A DNA stretch of 64,000 nt from Psychrobacillus psychrodurans. GTDB lineage: Bacteria > Bacillota > Bacilli > Bacillales_A > Planococcaceae. Numbering within the stretch: the first letter of the stretch is position 1; every line of letters starts with the position of its first letter. Of this stretch, positions 52,941 through 62,531 are shown piece after piece. The stretch covers positions 186,001 through 250,000 of the forward strand of contig FOUN01000003.1 of assembly GCA_900114885.1 (NCBI GenBank). The letters run 5' to 3'. The position numbers were made by a program, and so were the translations under genes. The notes under the pieces are model-generated. The model had not been told where the DNA came from and did not search any database. It saw only the letters and a program-made list of their open reading frames with translations.

Positions 52941-53640
52941 AGTAGAAAATATAGATGTGTTTTACGGGAATATTCAAGCGCTTCGTGATGTTTCTGTTAC
53001 TGTTAATGAAGGAGAAATTGTTTCGTTGATTGGTGCTAATGGAGCAGGGAAAAGTACATTACTTAAAACTCTCTCTGGGCTGTTGAAACCCAAAAAAGGT
53101 AAAATAGAGTTTTTGGATAAGTCAATCTCAGGTAAACAGGCACAAACGATAGTAAAGGCAGGGATATCTCATGTGCCGGAAGGAAGACGTGTTTTTGCGA
53201 ATTTAACTGTTGAAGAAAACTTGGAGTTAGGAGCTTTTCTTAGAAAAGATAAACAAGGAATTCATCAGGATATGCAAAAAGTATATGAAATCTTTCCGAG
53301 ATTATTAGAGCGTAAAAAACAGCATTCTGGAACTCTTTCAGGTGGGGAGCAACAGATGTTAGCTATGGGAAGAGCTATTATGGCAAAGCCTAAACTGGTG
53401 TTATTAGATGAACCTTCTATGGGACTTGCTCCATTGATGGTCAAAACAATATTCCAAGTAATTGAGGATATTAACCGTGAAGGTACAACTGTTTTATTGG
53501 TTGAACAAAATGCCAATATGGCTCTATCTATAGCAAGTAGGGGGTATGTTATTGAAACGGGAAGGGTTGTACTATCTGGTTCAGCTGCGGAATTACAAAA
53601 TAGTGAAGAAGTTAAACTTGCCTACCTTGGTGGACATTAA
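52927..53640 (+). CDS. livF: LivF, branched-chain amino acid ABC ATPase
   Basis: A 237-residue ATPase with Walker A GANGAGKST, signature LSGGEQQMLAMGRA and Walker B LVLLDEPSMGLAP. It is the second ATPase of the importer. The start overlaps the livG end and follows GGAGGAA. A strong terminator ends the operon. Confidence 0.95.
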   Translation: MTMLKVENIDVFYGNIQALRDVSVTVNEGEIVSLIGANGAGKSTLLKTLSGLLKPKKGKIEFLDKSISGKQAQTIVKAGISHVPEGRRVFANLTVEENLELGAFLRKDKQGIHQDMQKVYEIFPRLLERKKQHSGTLSGGEQQMLAMGRAIMAKPKLVLLDEPSMGLAPLMVKTIFQVIEDINREGTTVLLVEQNANMALSIASRGYVIETGRVVLSGSAAELQNSEEVKLAYLGGH

Positions 53641-53644
53641 TAGT

Positions 53645-53677
53645 AAACTACGACTATATTAGTCGTAGTTTTTTTGT
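53645..53677 (+). terminator. Terminator of the liv operon
   Basis: AAACTACGAC pairs with GTCGTAGTTT around TATATTA, followed by T residues. Confidence 0.92.
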
Positions 53678-53749
53678 GTTAATGTTATATGATTAGAAAC
53701 AAATATTTTTCGGAATTACATTGCAGTTCCTTTGTTTAGGAGGGTTTTA

Positions 53750-55288
53750 TTGAAAACTTTAAGATTCTGGATTCTGTCATTGATCTGTTTTATTATGTTT
53801 GGGATAATTGTTAGTACTCTTTCTTCAAGTTATTTTGTGACGAAAAAAATATTGGTTGAAAACTCTTTAGAGCAAAATAGAGTTTATTCTATGAAATTAG
53901 CTCATATGACGGATGAGGTGTTTTCATATATGCAAAGCAACCTGGAAGCTCGAAAATCTGATGTGGTAAAACATCTGAATGATCCTAAAACAGTAACTAA
54001 CATATTACAACAGCTTAATATAAGCGGTGAAAATTTTAACTCTTTATCGGTTATAAATGACCAAGGAATTGCAATCGCAACTACCCCGAATATTGGAATC
54101 GTAGGTAGTAAAATCTCCTCATATGGTGTAAAAGAAGCCTTTTCAAGGAAAGAAGCGTTTATTTCTAAGCCATATTATGCACAAACTGGTAGACTCTTAA
54201 TACTAATAACCACTCCTTTGTTTGGAGATAGTGGTGAATATTTAGGTATGCTAAATGGTACTGTATATTTGGAGGAAGACAATTTTATCAGAGATATTCT
54301 TGCCGAACATTACTCTAAGGACGGATCCTATGTTTATGTGGTTGATCGAGATGGAACTCTAATTTATCATCCTAATAAAACTAGAATAGGCGAATCAGTT
54401 GAAAGTAACTTAGTTGTACAAAAGTTATTAGAAGAAAAAAGTGGCGCTTTACAACTAGACAATACACTTGGGACTAACTTTTTAGCAGGTTATACATACA
54501 TAGAAAAAAGTAAGTGGGGAGTAGTATCACAAACACCATTTACTAGCGCATTAAAACCATTATCGGGAATAATGTTAACAATATTTATATTTTCATTGCC
54601 GTTTATTATTATCTTTTTAGTTTCCGCGTTTTATGTCTCAACTAAGTTGGCCTCACCTTTAAGAAAGCTCGCTATTTACACGCTAAGAGATGTGGATGAT
54701 CAAGAAGAGGTAATCGATGTACCAACTTGGTATTTCGAGGCGAAACAACTAACTATGACTATTGAAAACTATAGGAAACGTCAGCGGGAAACAGTTGAAA
54801 ATATTAAGGAAATATCCGTCACAGATCCATTGACAGGATTGAAGAATAGAAGATATGCAGATATATTATTCGGTAAATTATTCGATCAACAGACTAATTT
54901 TTCTATAATCATGCTAGATATTGATCATTTTAAACAAGTTAATGATAAATATGGGCATATTGCTGGTGATGACGTTCTTAAGTTTATCTCCATTATTTTG
55001 AAAGATTTATGTTCTGAACATGGAGAGTGTATTAGACTTGGAGGCGAGGAATTTCTCGTACTACTTTCAAAAAAGGATATTCAAGCAGCATATATTCTGG
55101 GGGAACATATAAGAATGACTATAGAAAATTCGGTTCCACCTATTCAAACAAAACTTACTGTTTCCTTAGGTGTTGGTGAGTATAAATGCGGTGAAACAAA
55201 AACACAATTTATGAACAGAATTGACTTGGCTCTCTACGAAGCAAAAGCAAATGGACGTAATAATACAGTGATTGCAAAATTAGAATAA
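53750..55288 (+). CDS. Membrane-bound diguanylate cyclase with extracellular Cache sensor
   Basis: A roughly 512-residue protein: membrane helix near residues 3-25, an extracellular dCache-like domain (about 30-270, with VYVVDRDGTLIYHP), a second membrane helix near 280-300, a short linker, then a GGDEF domain from about 345 with the variant signature GGEEF and DIDHFKQVND. GGEEF is compatible with making cyclic di-GMP. No RxxD inhibitory site precedes it: EHGE occupies that place. The start is the TTG at 53750, six bases after AGGAGG. It follows the liv operon but has its own unit. Confidence 0.88.
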   Translation: MKTLRFWILSLICFIMFGIIVSTLSSSYFVTKKILVENSLEQNRVYSMKLAHMTDEVFSYMQSNLEARKSDVVKHLNDPKTVTNILQQLNISGENFNSLSVINDQGIAIATTPNIGIVGSKISSYGVKEAFSRKEAFISKPYYAQTGRLLILITTPLFGDSGEYLGMLNGTVYLEEDNFIRDILAEHYSKDGSYVYVVDRDGTLIYHPNKTRIGESVESNLVVQKLLEEKSGALQLDNTLGTNFLAGYTYIEKSKWGVVSQTPFTSALKPLSGIMLTIFIFSLPFIIIFLVSAFYVSTKLASPLRKLAIYTLRDVDDQEEVIDVPTWYFEAKQLTMTIENYRKRQRETVENIKEISVTDPLTGLKNRRYADILFGKLFDQQTNFSIIMLDIDHFKQVNDKYGHIAGDDVLKFISIILKDLCSEHGECIRLGGEEFLVLLSKKDIQAAYILGEHIRMTIENSVPPIQTKLTVSLGVGEYKCGETKTQFMNRIDLALYEAKANGRNNTVIAKLE

Positions 55289-55303
55289 GCACAGAACTAA
55301 AAA

Positions 55304-55350
55304 GACGAGCAGAAAGGATTCTGACAGCTAGTCCTTTTGCTCGTTCTTTC
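55304..55350. terminator. Bidirectional terminator
   Basis: GACGAGCAGAAAGGA pairs with TCCTTTTGCTCGTT (14 pairs, one G-T) and a T-rich tract follows on the plus strand. It lies between the cyclase and the convergent membrane gene. Confidence 0.85.
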
Positions 55351-55705
55351 TTAGTAAATAATATATGGCTTCAACGATTAACCCTATAACAAAACCAAAA
55401 GCAGTGAAGATAAATAAGGAGAGGATACCAGCTAAGTCTCCAAATTCCTCGGGTCCAGTAATAAAGGAGCGGTACATTTCAAAAAAACCAATTATTAAAC
55501 CGATGGCAAACATATAAAACGCTTTTTGTAAATTATACAATAACATGGCACCTGCTAAAACGCCAATTACTACTGAAAATGCAGCAAATGCAAGCAAGTT
55601 CATAATAACTAAATCTTGACCTAGTACATATTTAACTCCTAAAATAAGTAAAAACATTGAAATAAATATAATTGAAATTGCAACTTTACCATAATTTTTA
55701 AACAA
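55328..55705 (-). CDS. Small four-helix membrane protein, function unknown
   Basis: A 125-residue protein with about four membrane helices and a charged C-terminal tail (RKNEQKD). A short acidic loop (TGPEEFGD) lies between helices 3 and 4. I do not recognise the family. It is convergent with the diguanylate cyclase gene and overlaps the shared terminator. No function is proposed. Confidence 0.6.
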   Translation of the reverse strand: MFKNYGKVAISIIFISMFLLILGVKYVLGQDLVIMNLLAFAAFSVVIGVLAGAMLLYNLQKAFYMFAIGLIIGFFEMYRSFITGPEEFGDLAGILSLFIFTAFGFVIGLIVEAIYYLLRKNEQKD

Positions 55706-55793
55706 TCAATTCGCCTACTTTCACTACCTAATCATACTAAGAACATGACAATATTTCCATTAGAATATGAAAAAAACGAGAGGAATGATATTT

Positions 55794-56243
55794 ATGACGG
55801 AACATTATTTTCATTTAAAAGCTAATTGGCCAGGTAATCGCAATGATATAGGATCTATACATGCTCAAAATCTCCAAACTAAAATTTCGATTCCAGAAGA
55901 AATGGATGGACCAGGAGTAGGTACAAATCCAGACGAAATGCTGCTTGGTGCTGCCACAACATGCTATATTATCACACTTGCTGCCATGCTAGAGAGAAGT
56001 AAGATAGAAAAAGTATCTCTAGTAGTTGAGTCATCTGCTGTAGTAGATGTGACGGATGGTATTTTTACATATAAAAAAATAATACATCGACCAACGTTAG
56101 TAATAGTAAATGAAAAAGATTTCAAAATGGCTACACGATTACTATTGAAGGCTGAAGATACTTGTATGATTAGTAAAGCTCTCAAAGGTAATGTAGAAAT
56201 AGTGCTTGAGCCTACACTTCTAGTGGGAGTTAAAACGCTATAA
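55794..56243 (+). CDS. OsmC/Ohr-family peroxiredoxin-like protein
   Basis: A 149-residue OsmC-fold protein with two reactive Cys in the expected places: AATTCYIITLA in the central helix and EDTCMISKALKGN near the C-terminus. Such proteins reduce organic hydroperoxides with dithiols. I take ATG 55794, ten bases after GAGAGG; the longer frame is less likely. Monocistronic, followed by intergenic repeats. Confidence 0.82.
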   Translation: MTEHYFHLKANWPGNRNDIGSIHAQNLQTKISIPEEMDGPGVGTNPDEMLLGAATTCYIITLAAMLERSKIEKVSLVVESSAVVDVTDGIFTYKKIIHRPTLVIVNEKDFKMATRLLLKAEDTCMISKALKGNVEIVLEPTLLVGVKTL

Positions 56244-56399
56244 GAAAGAGGGAATAGCTATTTTCTGTATCTGAGGTCACAACAAGCATAATCGACTATA
56301 AAATTTGGAAGAGCATATCGATTAGATGAAATGATTAGCCGAGTTTTATTTAGTTACAAATCATTTGTAATCGCGGATGAATGAGAAAGCTGTAATTCA

Positions 56400-56745
56400 A
56401 TTACAGAGGAATGCTGAGAGTTCTCTTTACCTAGTGGAATAAAGAAAAATAGTTGAAAAGTTGAATAGTGAAGGGAGTAGCTCACGAAATTACCTCTTCG
56501 TGAGCTTTCTCTATAATTAGGGATTATTAGTTTTCTAGTTATCTTAAAACGTACAGACCTATTTCTCAATGTTGTAGGAGAGTGATGCTACCATAAGATT
56601 ACCGAAAAAGATAAGTATTGGTTGTAACATCTGGCACAACCAATACTCGCTAAAGATTCACCCTGGTATTCCTTAAGTAAAACGTCTGTCCTAAGCACTT
56701 CTATAACGATAGAAACAGTTTTTAAACTTAATGGACCAAGCAATG
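56400..56745. repeat. Structured intergenic element, copy II
   Basis: Aligned with copy I at 46480-46795: AGCTCACGAA pairs with TTCGTGAGCT (about 56479-56506), then CTAGTTATC, AAAACGTAC, ACCATAAGATT, an inverted repeat AGTATTGGTTGT/ACAACCAATACT (56614-56625 with 56636-56647), and TAGAAACAG to GGACC (56710-56737). Two base pairs of the inner stem differ from copy I on both sides. It ends beside the hemolysin III gene. Bases 56244-56399 show nothing I can name. Confidence 0.6.
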
Positions 56746-56755
56746 CCCTGTTCTC

Positions 56756-57403
56756 TTACAATACATATCTATAAACACAGATGAAGTGAAATACAGTCCC
56801 CAACAATATAAAAATATGAAATATTTCATGAAATCCTAACTTCTTAATAAATGGAAGGTTTGGTTTTATCCCGTATATAATTCCTCCAATAGTATAGGAA
56901 ACTCCACCCAAAATTAGATAAAATAATCCTGCAGACCCTAGAGAGTCAGCTAGTGTAGGTGCCAAGAAGATAATCATCCATCCCATGCCGATATAAATAG
57001 CAGTAGAAACCCATCTCGGACTAGCAAACCAAATCATTTTAAAACAAATTCCACTAGCTGCTAGGAATAGAATAATAGTAAATAAGATATATCCAGCAGT
57101 GTTATTTAACGTGATAAGGCAAAATGGTGCATAGGTGCCTGCGATTAAAATATAAATCATTGAATGATCTAAGCGTCTTAAGAATTGTATATGGTGAACA
57201 TTCCCTATCAACCAGTGATAAGTAGCGGATGCAGTATAAAGTAAAATCATGCTAATACCAAAAATAATAACTGCTGTTAAAGTTAATGAGGAACTATCGA
57301 TTACTATTCCTTTTATTAACATTAGAATTAGTCCTAATAGACCTAATATTGCTCCTAACAAATGCGAAAGACTATTAAACGGCTCTCTTATATATTTATT
57401 CAT
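56756..57403 (-). CDS. Hemolysin III / YqfA-type seven-helix protein (PAQR superfamily)
   Basis: A 215-residue membrane protein with seven helices and the conserved metal-site motifs of the HlyIII/PAQR family: NSLSHLLGAI, SATYHW, LDHSMIYILIAGTYAPF and HEIFHIFILLGTVFH. Despite the name, most members are not toxins and may be ceramidase-like hydrolases. ATG 57403; the C-terminus is complete. Confidence 0.88.
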   Translation of the reverse strand: MNKYIREPFNSLSHLLGAILGLLGLILMLIKGIVIDSSSLTLTAVIIFGISMILLYTASATYHWLIGNVHHIQFLRRLDHSMIYILIAGTYAPFCLITLNNTAGYILFTIILFLAASGICFKMIWFASPRWVSTAIYIGMGWMIIFLAPTLADSLGSAGLFYLILGGVSYTIGGIIYGIKPNLPFIKKLGFHEIFHIFILLGTVFHFICVYRYVL

Positions 57404-57537
57404 GTAAATACCTCAACCTCTCCATCTGGTTTTTATAACTACATATAAATGTATTACTATTACAACACTTAGTCAAGGTTTACCTTGGGTGTTTTATAAG
57501 TTATGATAAACGTAATGCACAAACTGGAGGTATATTA

Positions 57538-58104
57538 GTGAGTAAATCAGAAGAAATTACAAAAAAGTTGAGTTTGGAGTCCACAATACATGAAGAGGAT
57601 ATACCCGCTATTGATCTGTATATGGACCAAGTGATTCAGTTATTTGATGCAACTTATAATGAGTCTTTACGTAATGAAGATGAAAAAGTATTGACTAAAA
57701 CGATGATCAATAATTATGCCAAGGGAAAATTGTTTATACCCATTAAAAATAAAAAATATTCCAAAAGCCATATAATGCTGATTAGCTTGATATATCAGTT
57801 AAAAGGGGCACTAACTATTAAAGATATTAAATCTGTATTAGAGCCGATAAATGAAAAAATGGATGTAGAAGATTTTCCGCTAGCAAATTTTTATAATTCC
57901 TGGGTTAAACTGCAACAAAAAAATGCTCAAAATTTCCTTAATGAAATGAAGGCTCATGAAGTAGAAGTTGAAAATCAGGAAACTGAAGAAATTGATAAGC
58001 TAATTTTACTTATAGCTTCTCTTTCGAATATGAGTAATGCTTATCGAAAAGCGGCAGAATTGCTGGTAGATGAATTAACGGAACTAAGAAAGGGGACAAA
58101 GTAG
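57538..58104 (+). CDS. DUF1836 protein
   Basis: A 188-residue helical protein with the DUF1836 core: an N-terminal segment containing the helix-turn-helix-like TKTMINNYAKGKLFIPIKNKKYSKSH region and a helical C-terminal half. The domain is thought to be DNA-binding, related to MerR-type turns, but its role is not established. GTG 57538 follows GGAGGTA. Its stop overlaps the GTG start of the amidohydrolase, so the two are co-translated. Confidence 0.75.
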   Translation: MSKSEEITKKLSLESTIHEEDIPAIDLYMDQVIQLFDATYNESLRNEDEKVLTKTMINNYAKGKLFIPIKNKKYSKSHIMLISLIYQLKGALTIKDIKSVLEPINEKMDVEDFPLANFYNSWVKLQQKNAQNFLNEMKAHEVEVENQETEEIDKLILLIASLSNMSNAYRKAAELLVDELTELRKGTK

Positions 58105-59621
58105 TGAGGACGCTATGGACAAATGGAAAGATTTTCACGATGGAAGCTGAAGACAAATTCGTCGAAGCAATATTGGTAGAAGATGGGTTAATTTTGCATA
58201 CTGGATTGGAAAAAGATCTACTACCATTAGCAAATAACGTGGAATCACTTGATGGATGTGTCATGTATCCGGGTTTTGTAGATAGCCATATTCACTTGAT
58301 TGGTCATGGTGAGAAACTATCTTATTTAGATTTATCTACTTTCTCTTCTATAAATCAAATAAAAGAAACGATAGCTTCTCATATAACTAATGAAGAATGG
58401 TATATGACAGAAGGTTGGGACGACAATAAATTAGAAGAAGGCAGACCATTAACTTGTACTGATATCGACTTCATAACCGAAACAGCGGTAGTGCTAAAAA
58501 GAGTATGCCGACATGTTTTAGTAGCAAATACAGCCGCAATGAAATTAGCTGGCATATCAAAAGAAACCCCTAACCCAGTAGGAGGAGTAATAGGTAGAGA
58601 TGAAAAGGGTGAGCTTAATGGACTGTTCTACGATGAAGCACAAAGTCTAATAACAGAGCATATACCATTACCAACTACATCATATTTGAAGAACATTATT
58701 AGCTCTAGTTTGAAGGATTTAAAGTCCAAAGGGATAACTGGTGTCCATTCTGAGGATATGGCTTATTACGGACACTATGAAGTTCCATTACAAGCATATC
58801 GTGAGGTTGTTCAAAATGATTTTAGAGTTCACCTTCTAAGGCATCATGATGTTTTTGAACAAATGCAAGGAGAAGAATCTTCCTCTTTTATCGAATTTGG
58901 AGCGATGAAAATATTTGTAGATGGTTCTTTGGGTGGCAGAACAGCATTACTAGGGGAAGACTACACTGATGAACCAGGGAATAAAGGCGTGGAGGTCCAT
59001 AGTTCGGAAAAGCTAGTGAACTTAGTGAAATTGGCTCGTAGCTATAATGAGAATATTGCAGTCCATGTAATAGGTGATCTTGCAGTTGAAAAGATTTTAG
59101 ATTTAATAGAAGAGTATCCTGTAACAGATGGGAAAAAGGATCGGTTAATTCATGTGAATGTATTGCGTCCTGATCTTGTTAAGCGAATGAAAAAGCTCCC
59201 CGTCGTCCTAGATTTACAACCAATATTTGTCGCATCCGATTTCCCTTGGGTAAAAGAAAGACTCGGACCTTCAAGACTACAATGGGCATACGCATGGAAA
59301 TCATTACTGGAGCAAGGATTCGATTGTTCAGGAGGGTCTGACTCGCCAATAGAACTTGCAGACCCATTGATTGGGATAGATGCAGCAGTTAATAATTCCT
59401 ACTTACCAGAACAGGAGTTAACTGTTTTTGAAGCTGTATCGCTTTATACATCCGGTAGTGCGAAAGCTATTGGGAGGGAATGCAAGAGAGGATTGATATT
59501 ACCTGGTTTTGATGCGGATTTTACTATTTTAGATAATAAACTTGAAAAAGATAACATTCTTTCTACTTCGGTAGTAAAGACAGTTGTAGCAGGGGAAATT
59601 GTGTATCAGAAGGAAAAGTGA
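58104..59621 (+). CDS. Amidohydrolase family 3 protein (YtcJ-like)
   Basis: A 505-residue TIM-barrel metal hydrolase with DSHIHLIGHG for the first metal site, AVHVIGDLAVEKI, and SGGSDSPIELADPL near the C-terminus. The N-terminal strand domain (GKIFTMEAEDKF) is typical of the YtcJ group. Substrates of this group are mostly undefined amides or formyl groups. GTG 58104 overlaps the DUF1836 stop, with AAGGGG upstream. Confidence 0.85.
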   Translation: MRTLWTNGKIFTMEAEDKFVEAILVEDGLILHTGLEKDLLPLANNVESLDGCVMYPGFVDSHIHLIGHGEKLSYLDLSTFSSINQIKETIASHITNEEWYMTEGWDDNKLEEGRPLTCTDIDFITETAVVLKRVCRHVLVANTAAMKLAGISKETPNPVGGVIGRDEKGELNGLFYDEAQSLITEHIPLPTTSYLKNIISSSLKDLKSKGITGVHSEDMAYYGHYEVPLQAYREVVQNDFRVHLLRHHDVFEQMQGEESSSFIEFGAMKIFVDGSLGGRTALLGEDYTDEPGNKGVEVHSSEKLVNLVKLARSYNENIAVHVIGDLAVEKILDLIEEYPVTDGKKDRLIHVNVLRPDLVKRMKKLPVVLDLQPIFVASDFPWVKERLGPSRLQWAYAWKSLLEQGFDCSGGSDSPIELADPLIGIDAAVNNSYLPEQELTVFEAVSLYTSGSAKAIGRECKRGLILPGFDADFTILDNKLEKDNILSTSVVKTVVAGEIVYQKEK

Positions 59622-59672
59622 AACTATTCATCTAGTTTCAACGTATAAATATTAAGAGAGGAGGGAAAAGAA

Positions 59673-59981
59673 ATGGAAAACACAGGTTTAAAAATCTTGC
59701 TACATGCAAGTACATGGTTTGCTCCTTTTCTAGTGCCATTTATTTTATTTCTAGTAGTAAATGATGAAGAAATTAAAAAGCTTTCCATTCAAGCTGTACT
59801 GTTTCAATTAATTATGGCGGTATTGCTGACTATATCTGCATTTTTAATTTTAATTCTAATTGGTATTCCGATGCTCATTATTTTTGGTATAATGGCATTT
59901 GTAGTTCCGATTATTGGAATTGTTAAAGCGATTACGGGAGACACATTTAACTATCCTATTGTAGGGTCATGGATAAAGTAG
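59673..59981 (+). CDS. Small membrane protein (DUF4870)
   Basis: A 102-residue protein with three membrane helices and the DUF4870 pattern: HASTWFAPFLVPFILF in helix 1 and a C-terminal GIVKAITGDTFNYP. ATG 59673 follows GAGAGGAGGG. It lies 51 bases after the amidohydrolase and 26 before coaW, so it may share their transcript. Function unknown. Confidence 0.75.
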   Translation: MENTGLKILLHASTWFAPFLVPFILFLVVNDEEIKKLSIQAVLFQLIMAVLLTISAFLILILIGIPMLIIFGIMAFVVPIIGIVKAITGDTFNYPIVGSWIK

Positions 59982-60007
59982 GTGTCATAACATAAAGGGG
60001 AATTAGA

Positions 60008-60838
60008 ATGACTACTAGAATCGGTATTGATGCAGGTGGAACATTAACAAAAATAGCTTATTGGAATGAAAATAATGAAATGGTCTTTGATCGATTTCTT
60101 TCATCAGATTTCCAAAAGGTTAAGGAGTGGATTGAATCTAATCATCCAAATGCTTCTATCTGCGTCACTGGTGGTCGTGCAGAGCAATTAAAAGTTCATT
60201 TAAGCTCTAAAGAGGACATACCATACATAGTTGAATTTGATGCAACTATGAATGGTGTCATGTATCAAATGAAGCAAGGGTCAATCGAACCTAAAGCAGC
60301 AATTATAGCGAATATAGGTACTGGCACCTCTATACATATTTTGCAAAATAATATACATAAACGATTAGGTGGTACTGGAATCGGCGGTGGAACCCTTCTT
60401 GGCTTGGGAATGGCTTTAACAGGTATATCCGATTTTGAGGAAATCATAAAACAATCTCGAGAAGGAAGCAGGACTGAGATTGATGTCTTAGTAAGCGATA
60501 TATATAAGAACAATAAGCTTCCAATAAAAGGTACTTTAACAGCGAGTAATTTTGGCGGTATTTCATTAAATAATAGCAACAATAGAAGCTCTTCCGACTT
60601 GTTAGCTGGTGTCCAAGGGATAATTGGTGAAGTAGTTGCTTCTCTTTGTATTCAAGTTGCAGATGCTCATCAAGTGGAAGATATAATATACATAGGTACA
60701 ACATTGGAGGACAATGAATTACTCCAGCAAATCATTGAATCCTATACAGTATTAAAGCTAAAAAAACCGACCTTTTTAGCTAAGCATGGCTATAGCGGAG
60801 CAATAGGAGCATTATTAGAAAACACTAAAAAATATTAG
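60008..60838 (+). CDS. coaW: CoaW, type II pantothenate kinase
   Basis: A 276-residue ASKHA-fold kinase beginning with [15 protein letters not shown], with [10 protein letters not shown] and NIGTGTSIH further on, followed by [14 protein letters not shown]. It matches the staphylococcal/Bacillus type II pantothenate kinase, which phosphorylates pantothenate in CoA synthesis and lacks CoA feedback inhibition. ATG 60008 follows AAAGGGG. Confidence 0.92.
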   Translation: MTTRIGIDAGGTLTKIAYWNENNEMVFDRFLSSDFQKVKEWIESNHPNASICVTGGRAEQLKVHLSSKEDIPYIVEFDATMNGVMYQMKQGSIEPKAAIIANIGTGTSIHILQNNIHKRLGGTGIGGGTLLGLGMALTGISDFEEIIKQSREGSRTEIDVLVSDIYKNNKLPIKGTLTASNFGGISLNNSNNRSSSDLLAGVQGIIGEVVASLCIQVADAHQVEDIIYIGTTLEDNELLQQIIESYTVLKLKKPTFLAKHGYSGAIGALLENTKKY

Positions 60839-60839
60839 G

Positions 60840-60992
60840 TATAATTGTTGCATTATCAGAAAATGCGTGTTATATTTAAAGAGGATTATTTTTGTTCGGT
60901 TAGTTAGTAGGTGGCAACACTTTTACTTAACAGTGTTGAGCAAGGATAGTAACACAATGTGTGCAGCTGCTGCATACGAGGAGGAAATACAC
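60840..60992 (+). promoter_or_regulatory. Possible long 5' leader of the cold-shock gene
   Basis: CAACACT (60915-60921) pairs with AGTGTTG (60932-60938), then a stretch with ACGAGGAGGAAA before the ATG at 60993. Csp genes in Bacillus often carry a long structured 5' leader. No promoter was assigned with confidence. The apparent upstream frame is not coding. Confidence 0.45.
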
Positions 60993-61193
60993 ATGGAACA
61001 AGGTAAAGTAAAATGGTTTAACTCAGAAAAAGGATTCGGATTTATCGAACGTGAAGGCGGAGACGACGTATTCGTACATTTCTCAGCTATTCAAAGCGAA
61101 GGTTTCAAATCTCTTGACGAAGGTCAAGAAGTAACTTTTGAAATCGAGCAAGGTCAACGTGGCCTTCAAGCTACTAACGTAGTTAAAGCTTAA
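60993..61193 (+). CDS. Cold-shock protein (Csp family)
   Basis: A 66-residue single cold-shock domain with RNP1 KGFGFIE and RNP2 VFVHFSA, the RNA-binding faces of the beta barrel. Such proteins act as RNA chaperones in growing or cold-stressed cells. ATG 60993 follows ACGAGGAGG. A terminator follows. A second copy, differing at many positions, is at 63249-63452. Confidence 0.95.
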   Translation: MEQGKVKWFNSEKGFGFIEREGGDDVFVHFSAIQSEGFKSLDEGQEVTFEIEQGQRGLQATNVVKA

Positions 61194-61217
61194 TTTTAAA
61201 CCTAAAACTTAACTTTA

Positions 61218-61248
61218 ACAGGCTCTCATCAGAGAGTCTGTTTTTTTG
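61218..61248 (+). terminator. Terminator after the first csp gene
   Basis: ACAGGCTCTC pairs with GAGAGTCTGT (one G-T pair) around ATCA, followed by six to seven T. Confidence 0.9.
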
Positions 61249-61317
61249 CATATAAATCAGCCGTTTGTTTCAACTAATATGCTATGATTATAGTAATATT
61301 TTGGAGGTGTTTGAAAA

Positions 61318-61968
61318 TTGGAGAAAATGAAACTAATTGCAATATCAGTAGGGAAACCTAAAACTGTGAAGAATGAGTTAGGAGAAGAACTTCGATCAGG
61401 AATTTTCAAAACTCAGGTGACTGAAGCATATTTGGCAAATGATGGCTTTGATAACGACGGAGTTGCAGATTTAAAGCATCACGGTGGTCTTGACAGAGCC
61501 GTTTGCGTGTATAGCATGGAACATTACAGAAGTTGGTCAAAAGAATTTCGAATGGATTTTCCAGTAAGTGCAATTGGAGAAAATTTACTAGTAGAAAATA
61601 TGCTAGAAGAGAACATACATATAGGAGATCGATTTTCCATCGGCGAGGCAATTATAGAGGTAACACAAGGCAGAATACCGTGCAATACTATCAACCAAAG
61701 AACTGGTATAAAACCTTTGATGAAACGTATGATAGAAACTGGACATACTGGTTATCTATGTCGTGTTATTAAAGAAGGAAGAATTACTAACACTGATCGT
61801 ATCGAACGAATTTTTGAACACCCAGAAAAAGTAACTGTTTCTTACGCTCATTCAATTTATTTTTATCAAAAAGATTCAAAAGAAGGAATTGAAAATATTC
61901 TCAAAGTAGATGAGCTAGCAGATGAATGGAGAGTCAAACTTGAAAAGATGTTATCGAAGATAGGATAG
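61318..61968 (+). CDS. MOSC-domain protein (YiiM-like)
   Basis: A 216-residue MOSC (molybdenum-cofactor sulfurase C-terminal) domain protein with LKHHGGLDRAV and the conserved active-site Cys in GRIPCNTINQRTG. YiiM-type MOSC proteins bind molybdenum cofactor and reduce N-hydroxylated compounds. TTG 61318 has GGAGGTG eight bases before it. It makes sense in a genome with a full molybdenum-cofactor set, but is not in that cluster. It is followed by a short gene after 12 bases. Confidence 0.85.
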   Translation: MEKMKLIAISVGKPKTVKNELGEELRSGIFKTQVTEAYLANDGFDNDGVADLKHHGGLDRAVCVYSMEHYRSWSKEFRMDFPVSAIGENLLVENMLEENIHIGDRFSIGEAIIEVTQGRIPCNTINQRTGIKPLMKRMIETGHTGYLCRVIKEGRITNTDRIERIFEHPEKVTVSYAHSIYFYQKDSKEGIENILKVDELADEWRVKLEKMLSKIG

Positions 61969-61980
61969 GATGAAAAACCA

Positions 61981-62457
61981 ATGAAAAAATGGAAAAAAGA
62001 AATTCTGCTTAATGTACCTATAGAATTTGCATGGCTTTACTTCTATGGAGACATTTCAAAAAAGAAAAGGATATTTCCGAAAGTAGTAGATGAAGAAGTA
62101 ATTAAACAAACAGAAACAATTATAGGTACAATTATAAATCAAAGCTATCAAAATGGATCTTTGATCGAGCAGTATGAAATTACGATAAAAAAATATACCA
62201 ATGATTCTAACTACAAAGCAATACAAGAAAGTTTCCTTCTTAATAATCGCTTTAAAATGACGACAGAATACGAATTAGTAAGTCAAAGTGACAATATAAC
62301 AAAATTCATCTATACTTCTATAAATAAACCGAAAAATCCACTGCTGTCGATTTTTCAATTATTTGGCAGTGACGAGGTTATTGTGAACTTTTTGAATAAA
62401 GCCAAGGTGGCAATTGAATTAGATTTTGAACACTCTCAGAACAAGGAAGTACAATGA
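61981..62457 (+). CDS. SRPBCC-like protein, function unknown
   Basis: A 158-residue protein starting MKKWKKEILLNVPIEFAW, a beginning typical of START/polyketide-cyclase (SRPBCC) folds, with alternating strands and a C-terminal helix. The fold assignment is by pattern only. It follows the MOSC gene closely, so both may share a transcript. No catalytic residues can be read. Confidence 0.6.
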   Translation: MKKWKKEILLNVPIEFAWLYFYGDISKKKRIFPKVVDEEVIKQTETIIGTIINQSYQNGSLIEQYEITIKKYTNDSNYKAIQESFLLNNRFKMTTEYELVSQSDNITKFIYTSINKPKNPLLSIFQLFGSDEVIVNFLNKAKVAIELDFEHSQNKEVQ

Positions 62458-62494
62458 TTTAAAGAAGAACAAAACGAATTAGTAGAATATAGCT

Positions 62495-62531
62495 AAAAAC
62501 AACTGCCTTTTACTTTTTAGGCAGTTGTTTT
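62495..62531. terminator. Bidirectional terminator
   Basis: AAAACAACTGCC pairs with GGCAGTTGTTTT (12 bp) around an AT-rich loop. It overlaps the stop of the RNase-H-like gene and serves both converging units. Confidence 0.88.

Noticed and set aside
60867-60992. Upstream extension of the first csp frame
   Set aside because: Cold-shock proteins of this class start at MEQGKVKWF; the extension has no ribosome site and covers the structured leader.
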